Part shown: piece by piece, positions 36,051 to 47,312 of the stretch | How the letters are laid out: each line of letters starts with the position of its first letter | Numbering within the stretch: position 1 is the first letter of the stretch | Assembly (NCBI GenBank): GCA_029204225.1 | Contig: CM055102.1 | Location: forward strand, 7,796,587-7,860,586 | DNA from: Diphasiastrum complanatum | Taxonomy: Eukaryota; Streptophyta; Lycopodiopsida; Lycopodiales; Lycopodiaceae | Reading direction: 5' to 3' | Length of the DNA stretch: 64,000 nt | The notes under the pieces: model-generated | Seen by the model: the letters and a program-made list of their open reading frames with translations, nothing else | Database searches by the model: none | What the model was told of the DNA's origin: nothing | Made by a program: the position numbers and the translations under genes

Positions 36051-36420
36051 GTATAAGCATGAATGAGATAAGAGAGAGAGAGAGTATCCTCTCTTCCCAC
36101 AAGTTACATCCTTTTATAGCAGGTCCAAACCTAACTTTGAACTTTGGTTTTTCTCTATAATGAAAAACCTAGCATTATTGAGGACTATATTCTAATTCAA
36201 ACTTGAATATCTAAAACTCATGTTCTATACTTTCCCACACTTTCCAAAAGTGTCCATTCAAATGCTTTTAGACTAGTATAACTTTGAAAAGTCAAAATCT
36301 AAGTCTAATGTGAAAATTGGCCTCAATTGCCAAATATACAAATTTGACCAAAATAGTAAAACTAGTTAAAATTTTTCACATCCATTAACACTATATCCAC
36401 AACAATGATAGAAACGTACT
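36051..36420. other. non-coding flank of derivative C2
   Basis: Contains a short GA run, TTTTATAGCAGG (possible TATA region of an old LTR) and two facing TGTGAAAATT / AATTTTTCACA segments (36310-36381). No gene is seen. Confidence 0.3.
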
Positions 36421-36422
36421 CT

Positions 36423-36517
<95 letters not shown>
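36421..36517. repeat. compound (TC)n(AC)n microsatellite
   Basis: About 25 bases of CT repeats followed by about 72 bases of CA repeats. The open frame across it on the minus strand (poly Cys-Val) is a repeat artefact. Confidence 0.95.
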
Positions 36518-36520
<3 letters not shown>

Positions 36521-37610
36521 CAAAAAATTCCAATAAGCATCAAATCCAACAATTAGCAAATCCAAAGAAAACATGAGAGATGGAGGAGGAAAGAAGAAGA
36601 GAAAGGACATTGCATACCATTCCATAAGGGGCTCACCTGCTTGTATTGAAATGAAGAGTGAATGTGTCCACAATAGTCGAAACTACCACTTTATGTAGTG
36701 GATTTTAGGGCTTTGGCTTCTAGAATCTTGATTTTGGTGAGGGGATTTGATCCCAAACTTGGTAGGGATCCAAATTTGTACTTTTCACACATGTGGGAAC
36801 CTTTGAACTTGCATTTAATGCATGGTATTCATTTGATCCAATGAGATTCAATTTGTGAGCTTTTGATCTTAGGATAAGCTACCAAGATTGAGTTCCATTG
36901 ATTAGATTTGACATAGGGTCATGAGATCTAATTAATCTAGGCTGAAATCAGTTCCTCTTAACTTGTTTTATAGGTCTTGAAAGTACATCAACAAGTGTGA
37001 GGGAGATTTAGTCATGTTTTTGTCCAAAATTAGTGATAATTGGTAGGATTCCATAGGTTTTTGATAGAATCTCATCTAATCTCCATTTCTTCTTTGTGAA
37101 AGAGTGTAAGAACTGTGACTAGAATTCCAAAGAGAGGGCTAGAAGTCAAATTTGAGGTAATCAAGACAAAGTGAAACCTTTGTGAGTTTCTAGGTCCAAA
37201 TCAAAACCAATTTTCTTGAGCATTGTTTTATAGGATCCTTCCAAAATGTTCTTTTGAATCAAGAGCAAGGGGATCTTGCTACTTGAATCTTTGTGCATTT
37301 CAAATAAATTTCTAGTGGAAAAATTCTAGAAAAGAACTTAGGGAGGTTCAAGAAGTTCAATCTACTTTGTGTTCATTGATTATCTCAAGAGTAGTCAATA
37401 GAGTGAAAAATTGGCAAGATTTGATTGTAAATAAATCGATTTCACATCATCTTATCTTCATTCCAACTTTGTGAGGGAGTGATAGAACTGTGATTATAAG
37501 TCCATTTGTTGGATTAGAAATCAAATTGAGTGAAACACTACAAAGTTTGAGACCTTTGTGAGTTTCAAGTCAATCACATCTATTTCTTGTGTGTAGAATT
37601 CGCTAGTAAG
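36518..37610. other. non-coding region before derivative C1
   Basis: Probably the LTR and leader of the plus-strand derivative that starts coding at 37611. Two half-similar paragraphs (about 37090-37210 and 37470-37580, sharing GAACTGTGA..AG and GAGACCTTTGTGAGTTTC) suggest an internal duplication. No PBS is evident. Confidence 0.35.
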
Positions 37611-39530
37611 ATGGGTTCTATTGGAGCATACCTTCTAGAAGCTAGTGAGAGATTGAACTCTACTAATTATGCTATTTGGAAGGTTATGATGGAGTCACTC
37701 ACGGTGCTCCAAGACCTTTATAAGTTTCTGATTGATGATGAAGATGAACCTCTGAGTATCTAGGCTAGCACTTCATTGTGTGAAGATGAATGTAAGAAAT
37801 GATCTTTTGAGAGAAGTATCATCATGTACTAATGCTAAAGAGGTTTGGGAGTCTTTAAAATCAATCTATAAATCAACCAACACTTCTAGAGGACTTATGC
37901 TTAGAAACCAAATTTTGCAAAGCATGAGGAGAAGTGAGGAGAGTGCACATGATTATGTACTTAGAATCAAGTTTCTAAATAGGGAGTTGGCTTCCATTGG
38001 AGAGAAGATTCATGATGGAGAGCTTGTACAAGTTGTTCTTTATGGTCTAGGAGATGACTTTGCAAATTTGGTCCAAAGTTTTGCCATCCAAGACACTTTG
38101 CCAACTATAGAAAAAATTCACAGTGTATTAGTGGCTAAAGAGTGTAGGATGCTCCACACCAAGGCAAGCATGAGTTCATTGTCTTTGTAGCATGGAGATG
38201 AGAAAGCCAATTTCTCATTCAAGGGCAAAAAGAAGACCAATGGAAAGAAGAAGCATCCAAAGGAGGCCAAAGAAGAGGATGATGCATCAAGCTCAAAGGG
38301 CAAGTCAAAGCAAAAATGCTGTGGAAAGAAGTGACATTATGCATCTGAATGCTACAAGAGGCTAAGAGCACAAGAGGAGGAGGACAAACAAGGAAACCTT
38401 GCACATGAGGAGGAAGAAGATAAAGTAGATGTATTCTTGATGGCATCTACATCCTCACCAACAAGCAATGGCAATTCAAGAGATACATGGTGGATTGATA
38501 GTGGGGCTAGCTCCCACATGTCTTGTGAAAAGGACTTTTTCTCAACCTTACACTCAATCAATGATGGCTAAAATTTTGTCTTCACTGCAAGTGATAAAGA
38601 GTGTAGGATAGATGGTGTTGTTACCATCTCTTTGTATCTAGAATCCTCAATAAGTATGGATCTAAAAAATGTTCTTTATGTATCATCAATCACCAAGAAT
38701 ATGCTAAGTGTTGGTCAACTCTTAGAAAGTGGTTTGGATGTCCACTTAAATCATGGTGTTTGTTCCATTTTTAAGAATGATGTTTGCATTGCAAAGGGAT
38801 TTAAACATGGAAGATTGTTTTAGTAAAAAGCTAGTGTTGCTTTTGAGAGTGTGAGCTTGGCAAAGGAGGAGATCACTCAAGTGGAGATCTTGGAAAAGTG
38901 TGATCTTGCTTGCATTGAGGAGGAGCATCAAAAGGAGGAAGATCTTGAGGATCAGCCTCAAAGCATGAGAGCTCCAAGGGAGTCCTCAATGACAATGGCC
39001 GAGTCATCAAATTGCATGCAAATTGTCCATTCAAGTGTGCATCTTGCAAGGATGGTGAGCATTGGAGAGTCTATTGTCTTTGAATACTTTTTGTATAGTA
39101 TGGAGTGACTTGTTGTTGATATTTAAGATCTATGATGTTTAGTGCTTTTTATGACAAGAGAATGAAAATGGATGCTTTCACTCCATTTGTTGTTTATAAA
39201 GCAATTTCATTGGATAACTATTTTTCTAATAGTTTGAATAGTGTCATAAAAGATTAAACATCATTTGTATTGGAAAACTTTGGGTCCACATGCTTTGAGC
39301 ATGATCATTCCAATGTAAGGACCAAAGATTATCCTATTTCAATGATAGGAATAATGGTAGTGTTTTGCTCTTCAAGTAGAGATTGTAGAATCTACTTGTT
39401 TTCCATCAAAGAGATTGTCAATGGTGGAAATGTGAACTTTAAAGAGTGGCATATTTGTAAACTTGAAGAAGAACCTTTGGATCAACACCTTATTCAATTC
39501 ATTGATGGAAGTTGGAGTCAAGTCGAGTAG
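37611..39530 (+). pseudogene. copia derivative C1: gag, protease and unknown conserved ORF
   Basis: Gag starts MGSIGAYLLEASERLNSTNYAIWKVMMES, is frameshifted near 37780 and continues open to 38190 (UBN2-type motifs EVWESLKSIYKSTN, RIKFLNRELASIGEKIHD). The zinc knuckle is ruined (KCCGKK-stop-HYASEC). The protease has RDTWWIDSGASSHMSCEKD (38480) and NMLSVGQLLESG. After a stop at 38821 comes the same unknown frame as in C2, SLAKEEITQVEILEKCD (38851-39108), later shifted. It ends with PLDQHLIQFIDGSWSQVE (to 39530). Integrase, RT and RNase H are missing, so it could move only with help from another element. Confidence 0.8.
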
Positions 39531-39869
39531 AGGAGCAAGCTCAAGACCCAAAGACTCCAAGAAGAACCATGAGTATAAAGATGGAGCCATCAAGGCTCAA
39601 TCATATGGATCAATAGTTCAATTGATGGAACATCTTGTAAGGGATCCTTTTAATACTAAAGTTGTTTTCAGCACATTTTTGTGCGCGTGCAAAAGTGCAC
39701 ATAAAACCCTTGGTCACTTGACAAGACATAACATGCCATCAAATGATTGAAATTTTAATCTTTCAACTGTATATAGAACTAGACTTGACTCTTCATTGTG
39801 TTATTGAAAGACTTAATTTTTTTTTCTCTTAATTAATGGCAATTTGCCCTCAAAAAACTTCAATTTTTA
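39531..39869. other. no gene recognised
   Basis: 3' flank of derivative C1. No PPT or LTR boundary could be fixed. Confidence 0.3.
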
Positions 39870-40380
39870 GCACTTCACATGGGTAACTTTAGGTGCACGT
39901 ATATATTTATATAGGACTCCAAATTTGAATTTTATTTTATAGAAATGTTTCTATGGTCATAAAGGATTTTTGAAAGTAGACAGCCAAAGAAAGGGTTGCA
40001 AAAAGCACCTCCAAAAGAGCTGAAACTTTCTAGCACCTTTCAATAATTTTCAATACTTTTCAGCACTTGACATGGGTAACTTTAGATGCACATATCTATC
40101 TCTGCATAACTCCAAATTGAGATAAATTTGAGAGACATTTTTTTATGGTCATATAATACTTTTAAAGTAGAAAAACCAAAAAAATATTGTTAAAATCATG
40201 GTATTATACACTCAAATATAATATTTCTAGCTTTTTTTGATTTTTATCAACACTTAAAAGGGTAACTTTGAATGCACGTATCTATCTCTATAGATCTCCA
40301 AATTCATCTTTTTTTTTTAAAATAGTCATGTTTTTATAATCATATAAGATTTTTAAGGCTAAAAATTGAACATGAAATTC
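39870..40380. repeat. tandem repeat, period about 190 bp, ~2.7 units
   Basis: Units starting near 39873, 40062 and 40250 share AGCACTT..CATGGGTAACTTTAG, TGCACGTAT..TAT and CTCCAAATT, followed by TTTTATGGTCATA-type sequence. Similarity is partial, so this is an old satellite fragment. Confidence 0.65.
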
Positions 40381-40683
40381 ACAACAATGTAGTCCCATAT
40401 AAGAAAATATCGAAGTTTCATCAGTACCCCCACATGTTTGACACATCATATCTTACATATAAACTGCTCGAAAAGAAGGTCCCAAATTTTTTAATCAGTA
40501 AATGTATATATAAAGAACACACATGTGAAAGGATTTGATGTGATTCATCATAGTTTATGAGATGTGATTTTTTGATTAAGTGCTTGAAATGCACACTTTT
40601 GTGTGCATTTTGTGACAACTCTAGTGTTAAGAGGTGGTGAAAGATCCTTCATGGACATCATTCTCTATTGGAGTCTCAAAAGT

Positions 40684-41770
40684 TGTTAGCCAATTCTCTA
40701 GTACCGAGCCAAGCTGAAGACATAAGTTATCTCTCACCCATGACCGAGGAGGTCTCAGAAGGAAGAGAGCAGAAGAAGTTGAGAGCCGAGGAAATACTAG
40801 CTAGGAAGATAGTGATTAACTATGTGAGCTTATGTAGTGTATCCCAAAGAAGGAATGACCATGTAGGAGCTAGTAACATTTCCTTGAATAGTTGTAATAA
40901 ATGTAGACCTCCCTTAAAATAGTAAGAGTGAGCCACCTTTTGATGGTGACCTCTAGTGGAAGGGCAAATTCCACATGTAATTTCTAATTTAGTGGAATTG
41001 CCACATGGGCTCCACATGGGCAGCCTTATTGCTTATTTAAGGGCCCCCCTCTCTTGTGAGGGAGCTTTTGATTGTATTTTCAAGTTCCCTTGAGCTAATA
41101 GAGAGGATCCTCCACGAGTCCTTGAAGATCACTAAGCTCCTTGTTCATGGCAATGATCTTGAGTGATATTTCTATGAGCATGCTTGATTCCTTGCTTGTG
41201 AATTAACTAGATTCTTGTTTCTTGTTCTTGCTTAGTTATGGATTAGCTTCAATTCTTGCTTGTATAATTGTGTAGAGTTCAGCATTCAAGTAAACTATAG
41301 AGGCTAGAAATGTGGTGTAAATCTTGCATAGTCTTGACATTCTAGTTCTTGATGTTCTTGGATAATTTAGACATCAAGTAATGTATGTTTCTTGATTCCT
41401 AGATTGTTAAATGCTGTTAGGAATCATGTTTCTTGTTTCTTGAATCTGGTTTTGGTTTTAGTAGCTATTCTAGTTCTTGATTGTTCTTTGATTCAGTAGT
41501 TAGTAGTACGATTGCTCTCTGTGCTGAATGCTGATCTGTTTGAGCTGTAGATGGTTGCATGGCTAGTGTATGCATATAGATGAGTATCGGATTTGAGTTA
41601 CCCACTGATAGGATGAGAAATACGTAATGCATCCTTGAATTTTGTTTCTGCTTTGTAAACGTTCTAATAAGAAGAATAATCATGAAGAACCATAACAACA
41701 GAGGTAATCCAAGAGAGATAAGCAACAAAAAGAGAAAAACGTGTTCACAGATTCAGTGAATAAGTGAACA
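40684..41770 (+). repeat. 5' LTR of gypsy-type element G2
   Basis: A 1087-bp LTR starts TGTTAGCCAATTCTC and ends CA. It is the same family as 8512-9642 and 13016-13631: shared blocks include ACCGAGGAGGTCTC, AAGGAATGACCATGTAGGA, GAGTGAGCCACCTTTTGATG and GTAAACT.TAGAGGC.AGAAATGTGG. It is followed directly by TTTGGCGCCGTT. The matching 3' LTR is not in the window. Confidence 0.88.
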
Positions 41771-41782
41771 TTTGGCGCCGTT
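41771..41782 (+). other. primer-binding site of element G2
   Basis: TTTGGCGCCGTT immediately after the LTR, the PBS type typical of Tat/Athila-like plant gypsy elements. Confidence 0.75.
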
Positions 41783-42032
41783 CCACAGCTACACACACGC
41801 TCAACCAAGCCATATCTCAATCTCCTGTGTTGCGACACCATCGTCTGAGAGCTCCTACACATTCATTGACAAGCTCATCCCTTCGGTCTGGACTGAAGTC
41901 CTGCTCGTTTCTCAACCGGAGTCTCACGATCCTCACTATGACGAGCTCCACAATCTCAACCGGAGCCGAACCACTACCTCATACCTCTAGACCGAACAAA
42001 ACCGTCATATATCAATTAGACCCTTTAGTCAA

Positions 42033-42640
42033 ATTTTTTTTTTTTTTCACCCGGAGTGCTCAATTAAAACTCAACCGGAGCACTGCCATCAATTCTCAAC
42101 CGGAGCATTTCACTCGCATCTCAACCGGAGTGCTTAGTAAAAACTCGACCGGAGCACTGCCATCAATTCTCAACCGGAGCATTTCGCTCGCATCTCAATC
42201 GGAGTGCTCAGTAAAAACTTGACCGGAGCACTGCTATCAATTCTCAACCGGAGTGCTCAATAAAAAACTTGACCCGAGCACTGCCATCACATCTCAACCG
42301 GAGTGTTCAGTCCAATCTCGACCGAAGCACTCTGTTCAGATCTCGACCGCAACACTTCTGTCAACTCTCGACAGAAGCATTCCGCTCACATCTCAACCAA
42401 AGAACTCTCCTTCAATCTCGACCGGAACACTCTGTTCAGATCTCGACCAGAGCACTCTTCTCAAATCTCAACTGGAGCACTCTGCTCAAATCTCAATCGG
42501 AACACTGCTCTTGAATCTCAACCGGAAGACACAGTCCCCTCTCAACCGACGGCCTACTTTCAATCTCAACCAGAGCCGGAACCCTGTCAAATTTCAACCG
42601 GAGCCGGAACCTCACTCAAGTTCCGACCGAGCACATCTGT
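42033..42640 (+). repeat. 25-bp tandem repeat (about 24 units) in the gag leader of G2
   Basis: The unit is TCAACCGGAGCACT plus 11 more variable bases. Many consecutive units are exactly 25 bp, and early units are grouped in threes. Because 25 is not a multiple of three, successive units rotate through the frames, and all three plus-strand frames are open between 42303 and 42514. They read LNRST-, SRPEHS- and QISTGA/LDRSTL-like repeats. The corresponding place in element G1 (about 10085-10190) has 24-bp units that keep one frame. Confidence 0.9.
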
Positions 42641-42828
42641 CCTTGACCATCACAAACCGCAGTAGACCGCAATATTACGATTTACGGCCTTCAAACAACC
42701 TCCATCGACCATCCCAAACCGAAATCAACCCGTAACAGACCACAACACCCGCATTCTGACAACCGTATCCACCGTACCCAGAGTGCACGAGTTTATTTCC
42801 ACCTAACTACGACACCCTACGAGCTGTC

Positions 42829-44810
42829 ATGGATCGCCCTAATGATCCGAATACTACAGAGGACTATCCACCAGAGATGGTCTCCCCATCTACCGAACAT
42901 GCTCGATTTAACAGGTATTCCAGGATGAAATCCCAAGTCCAAGAGCCATCCACAAACCCATTCGACAAATGGGAACCTACGCGTTATGAAGCTCCATACG
43001 AACGACCACAATTCCATGCTGCCGAATCATCCCATGCACGAGCTCACTTAGACGGAGCTTTCACAAATAATGTTCCACGTACTGAAAAAAGGACCCCAAA
43101 GCTAGACTTACTAAGTACGATGGTAACACTGATCCTCAGTGATTTCTCCAAGTCTTTGAGAATGCCTGTGACGTCTACGACGAGACAACACCATAGGCCA
43201 TGGTACAGCTCTTCTCGATGACCATGATCGATCGCGCATGAGAGTGATTTTTTAACTTTGATTGTGAAGATAAACGTGACTGGTTACTCTTGAAAGAGAC
43301 ATTTATCAAATGGTTCAAGCCTTTTCGCTTGATAGAAAGTCCTTTTGTCAAACTAAGTAATATCAAAATGACAAAAGACGAAAAAGTACGTGACTATATC
43401 GAACGATTTAAAGGATTAAAAAGTCAGGTACAAGAGCAACCTACTGAGTCCATGCTCATCATTTGGTTCCTCGTTGGACTTCCCCGATGGATCAGACATG
43501 AACTTCGTTCCAATGATGAATATACATCATTGAAACAAGCCATGTCTGCTGCCATTCGAGAAGAAGATGAGGGCTCAGATGTTGAGAAACCACGAGAACG
43601 GAGATCACATCGTGCTATCCAAGACGCTCGACTAAACGATGACACAGGAGAACAGTTATGAAAAACACAGATGGAGTTGCTTAATCAGCAACACCAACAA
43701 TAGATGGAGAAACTCACCAAAGAATTTCAAAACACTCTTAAGTCTATCCAAAGTTCGATGCCAGGTCAGTTACCCACTGGCCAAATCCATCATAGATGAG
43801 AGAACACGTGGTGCCCTCACTGTCGAGGTACACACACTGGCAATGAGTGCCCTTCATACCAACCGGTCCCAGATACCTCCTTGATCAAATGTGAAATCTG
43901 TGACTTTATGGGGCATACCTCTCTTTATTGCTCATATAACCCAAGGAATCAGCCTCACAACCAGTCACACCATAAAACAACCAGATCCATATACAAGAGT
44001 TGCCCAGACCACCTACTCATCAACCTCAACAACAGCTGGCACTCTTAGGACCACCACCACGAGGACAATAAGATCTAGGAGCATAAAAAATTAGACATCC
44101 TCGAGAGTCTGCACACACACACCTGGTAGAAAACTCCTACGATCAATCATATCATCCTGATACATCAATTCCATCATCTAGCAATCACCGACAACTCATA
44201 CTCGTGCAAACAAACTGAGTATTCCACACCACAAGACAACCCAACTTAGCTAGCCATCCAAGATGGTTACGCTATCGCTACTGGACCCATGAGCAACCGC
44301 TGCTTTATCTATGGCGAAACAGGACATTTCATGGATGACTGTAAAGTTAAAAACCAATACCATGCAGAATGTCCCGACTGTGTGTTGTTGGCGTTGTGCT
44401 CTAGTAAGAACTCTAACAGGTTCGGATGTGATATGACGTGCTGGAAGGATCCTGTTAGGTTGTTTAGGACAGTCTTTGAAGCTGTGTTCAAACACAGCTT
44501 CAAAGACTGTCCTAAACAACCTAACAGGATCCTTCCAGCACGTCATATCACATCCGAACCTGTTAGAGTTCTTACTAGAGCACAACGCCAACAACACGAA
44601 CAACAGCAAAACCATGGACAATCAGCTGACCCACATGGAAGCCATTTGACAGCCTCCACAACACCAAAAGATTACCTAGACCCAAAAGTGAAACAAAGAC
44701 AATACAACGAATTTCGAGATGAATTTTTGCGGGAGGAAAAACATACAAACAGTCCGTTATCAGCTCATATACAAAGCATTTGCACATATCTTAGTAATGA
44801 GAGTACATAA
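42829..44810 (+). pseudogene. gag polyprotein of element G2 with multiple zinc knuckles (frameshifted)
   Basis: Starts MDRPNDPNTTEDYPPEM; a shift near 43100 moves to KYDGNTDPQ, where the family Trp is a stop, then FLQVFENACDVYDETTP. The Retrotrans_gag core is open from 43290 to 43661 (LLKETFIKWFKPF, KVRDYIERFKGLKSQVQEQP, EEYTSLKQAM-like). Then come FQNTLKSIQSSM and knuckles WCPHCRGTHTGNEC (about 43808) and CEICDFMGHTSLYC (about 43890). A third knuckle, CFIYGETGHFMDDC (about 44304), has its second Cys changed to Tyr. A fourth, CPDCV...KHSFKDC, is split by a 105-bp in-frame inverted duplication. No pol follows. Capsid/nucleocapsid role is inferred from the family. Confidence 0.8.
44382..44597. 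repeat. perfect inverted repeat, 107-bp arms, 2-bp loop
   Basis: Positions 44382-44488 and 44491-44597 are exact reverse complements, separated only by CA. The right arm is the ancestral coding sequence (KHSFKDCPKQPNRILPA continues as in element G1). The left arm is an added inverted copy placed inside the fourth zinc knuckle; it adds 35 codons without breaking the frame. Because of the symmetry both strands are open across it and encode nearly the same peptide. Confidence 0.97.
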
Positions 44811-45182
44811 TCACGCGTATCTTATCATTTAGTCTCTTCATGAAGGTACTTGCCATACACATACTTGTATGAGAACATACTCTGAATCCGAAAGCTGAAA
44901 TTGGGATGTGATCTGCAATCTAACAACCACTGCGGAGAAAGAGACACATAACTTTGCATATCATTGTTTGTATTCTACTTATCACAAACCATAATCAAAG
45001 AGATAATCAAGAGGACATTCAGTATGCAGTAGGTCACTGTCTATCAGCGATGGCTCACCATTTACATTGAAAAGATAGTTCGTTGTGCATTTTTTAGTGC
45101 CACCATCATTGACAGCGATATAGGTACAATGTTTGATCAAAGTAAATAAATGTAAACATTCAATCTATTTATAAAACCAACA
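44811..45182 (+). repeat. 5' LTR of copia element D, start uncertain
   Basis: Ends CAACA just before TGGTATCAGAGC (45183-45194). The upstream boundary with element G2 is somewhere after 44800; no second LTR is available to define it. Confidence 0.55.
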
Positions 45183-45194
45183 TGGTATCAGAGC
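45183..45194 (+). other. copia primer-binding site
   Basis: Exact TGGTATCAGAGC directly after an LTR-like CA end and 138 bases before a gag start codon. Confidence 0.85.
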
Positions 45195-45331
45195 GGTAAT
45201 TCTACTCTCTGATTCTTAAGGGCAAACTTAGAGCTTCTTTATCAGAACATTCTGATAAAGAGTAGAGATTTGCTGTAATTGTTTCTAGTCACATAATCTA
45301 CTATCTACATACACTCATCCTGAATTTTTAG

Positions 45332-47280
45332 ATGGATTCGCAATCACAGTTTGCTCTAATGGTAGACAAACTTGATGGTTCAAATTACCACTTGTGAAAA
45401 TTCAAGATGAAGGTGGTACTGATGGCCAACGAGCTTTGGAAAATAGTCGTTGGAACCAAACTACTTCCCAGTGTCGATGAGCAAGCCATTTTCAAGTGGA
45501 AGCTCAGGGATGTCAAGGCTTTTGTCTTGATCACCCTTAACATCTCTGACACATAGATTGGCCACATCAGACAAGCCCAATCTTTGAAAGAAGCTTGGGA
45601 TATGCTGAATACACTATACGAAGTGAGGGATGTCACTTCAAAGGTGAATATGAGAAGAAAGTTCTTCTCACTCAGAATGAAAGAAGGTGATTCTGTTCAG
45701 AATCACATTAATCAAAGACTTTGTTGGAGCAGATGGCAGCAATAGGTTCACTGATCGAAGACTTTAACGTTGTAATGAACTTATTGTCCAACCTGCCATT
45801 CTCATATGAAATTGGGTGATGATAATTTCCACACACTCAGAAATCACATTCTCTAGAGTCATAACTGTAGGAGGACACAAGAAGGAATGGAGCATCCTCA
45901 TCCTCCATCAATGAATCGCAAGCATTATTCTCAAAGAAGAACACAAGGAAATAACAGAAGAAGGGAGCTGCCCGACAAATCAATGACAATAAGAAGCAAT
46001 CGCAAAAGATTCAGAATTAGCAACTTGTTCAGAACAAGAAAAGGCTCTTCTATAAATACTGCAAGAGGAAGAAGCATGAAACCAGGATTGTCGGGTCTTG
46101 AAGATCAACAACGACAAGAAAAAGCATCCGGATCAGCAAACCCATGTAGCAAACACAAAACAGAAGATCCAAGAAGACGACGACGACGAGCAGGAAGTCT
46201 TCATGGTGAACCAACACCATGTCGAACAATCGGAGGAGTGGTTCCTCGATTCTGGAGAAACACAACATATGACAAGCCATCAAGAATAGTTCATCGACTT
46301 TTCGGCCTACATCACAAAGAAATTTGTTTCACTTTGGAGACATCAGCTCATATAGAATTGAAGGGAAGGTATTGTAAGACTTCAGAATTTTCAGAATGGA
46401 TTATCGAAGCTCATACCAAATGTATTGTATGTCTCGAATTTGAATATGTTGTCAATCAGTCAAATTAGAGACTTAGGACATAAGATAGATTTTCAGGTAG
46501 ATCCCTGTTGAATTCTTGATAAGAGCAGGAGAATTCTTGCACTCGAAAAGAGGCAAGGATATCTTTATAGGCTTAGTCATTGTAACTCTGTAACTGACTC
46601 TACTTTAAGCAATTCAACATCTGTTAATAAAGGATTGATTTGGCATTATAGACTTGGTCATCTTAATCATGTATCAATAGGTAACATGTCTAGACTATCG
46701 AATTGTCGACCCTCCTGTTTGCCAAAGTTGTATCATAGGAAAGTAGACAAGAAGGCCATTTAAGTCAAATCAAGAACACATATCTAAAAATTTGCTAGAC
46801 ATTGTACATACTGATATATGTGGCCCAATGCAAACACCATCACTGCTTGGTGCTAAATTATTTATTACTTTCATAGATGACTATTCCAAAAGGACTGATG
46901 TATATTTTTTGAAGCACAAATCTGAAACCTTCTAGTTCTTCAAGAAATATAAAGAAAATGCTGAGTTGTAGATAGGCAAGAAGATCAAAGCTCTTAGGAG
47001 CAACAACAACGGTGAATACATCTCAAACGAGTTCAAAGACTATTGCTCAACCAATGGCATCAATCAATAATTTGATGCTTCCATAGTCAAATGGATTGGC
47101 AGAAAGAAAGAACGGGACCTTAGTCGAGTCTACCATGTTGCCCAAATCGTTCTGGCAACATGTTGTTTCAACGTCAGCCTACATGTAGAATCGATGTATA
47201 ACTAAAGGCCTCCCCTGACAGCAAAACCTCTCTTGAAGTCTGGACAGGATTCAAGCCTTCATTGAAACATTTGATAGTAT
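45332..47280 (+). pseudogene. copia element D gag-pol remnant
   Basis: Gag starts MDSQSQFALMVDKLDGSNYHL with a stop (45395-45397) at the conserved Trp, then KFKMKVVLMANELWKIV and LYEVRDVTSKVNMRRKFFSLRM. The zinc knuckle is degraded (YKYCKRKKHETRI, near 46055). The protease is mutated from DSGAT to DSGETQHMT (about 46250). A GAG-pre-integrase segment RLGHLNHVSIGNMSRLSN is visible at 46645. Integrase (46790-47150) has VHTDICGPMQTPS, FIDDYSKRTDVYFLKH and KALRSNNNGEY with several stops. RT, RNase H and the 3' LTR are missing; the next element begins near 47300. Confidence 0.85.
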
Positions 47281-47312
47281 TCAAATGAGTTAGAATTAAA
47301 GTAGAATCATTG

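Noticed and set aside
36362-36673. Cys-Val-rich reading frame
   Set aside because: Artefact of the (CA)n/(TC)n repeat.
44250-44621. Separate minus-strand gene of 123 codons
   Set aside because: It is the mirror image of the gag frame caused by the perfect inverted repeat.
45887-46468. 193-codon Arg-rich plus-strand protein
   Set aside because: It is an out-of-frame reading of the copia D nucleocapsid-protease region; the correct frame shows DSGETQHMT.
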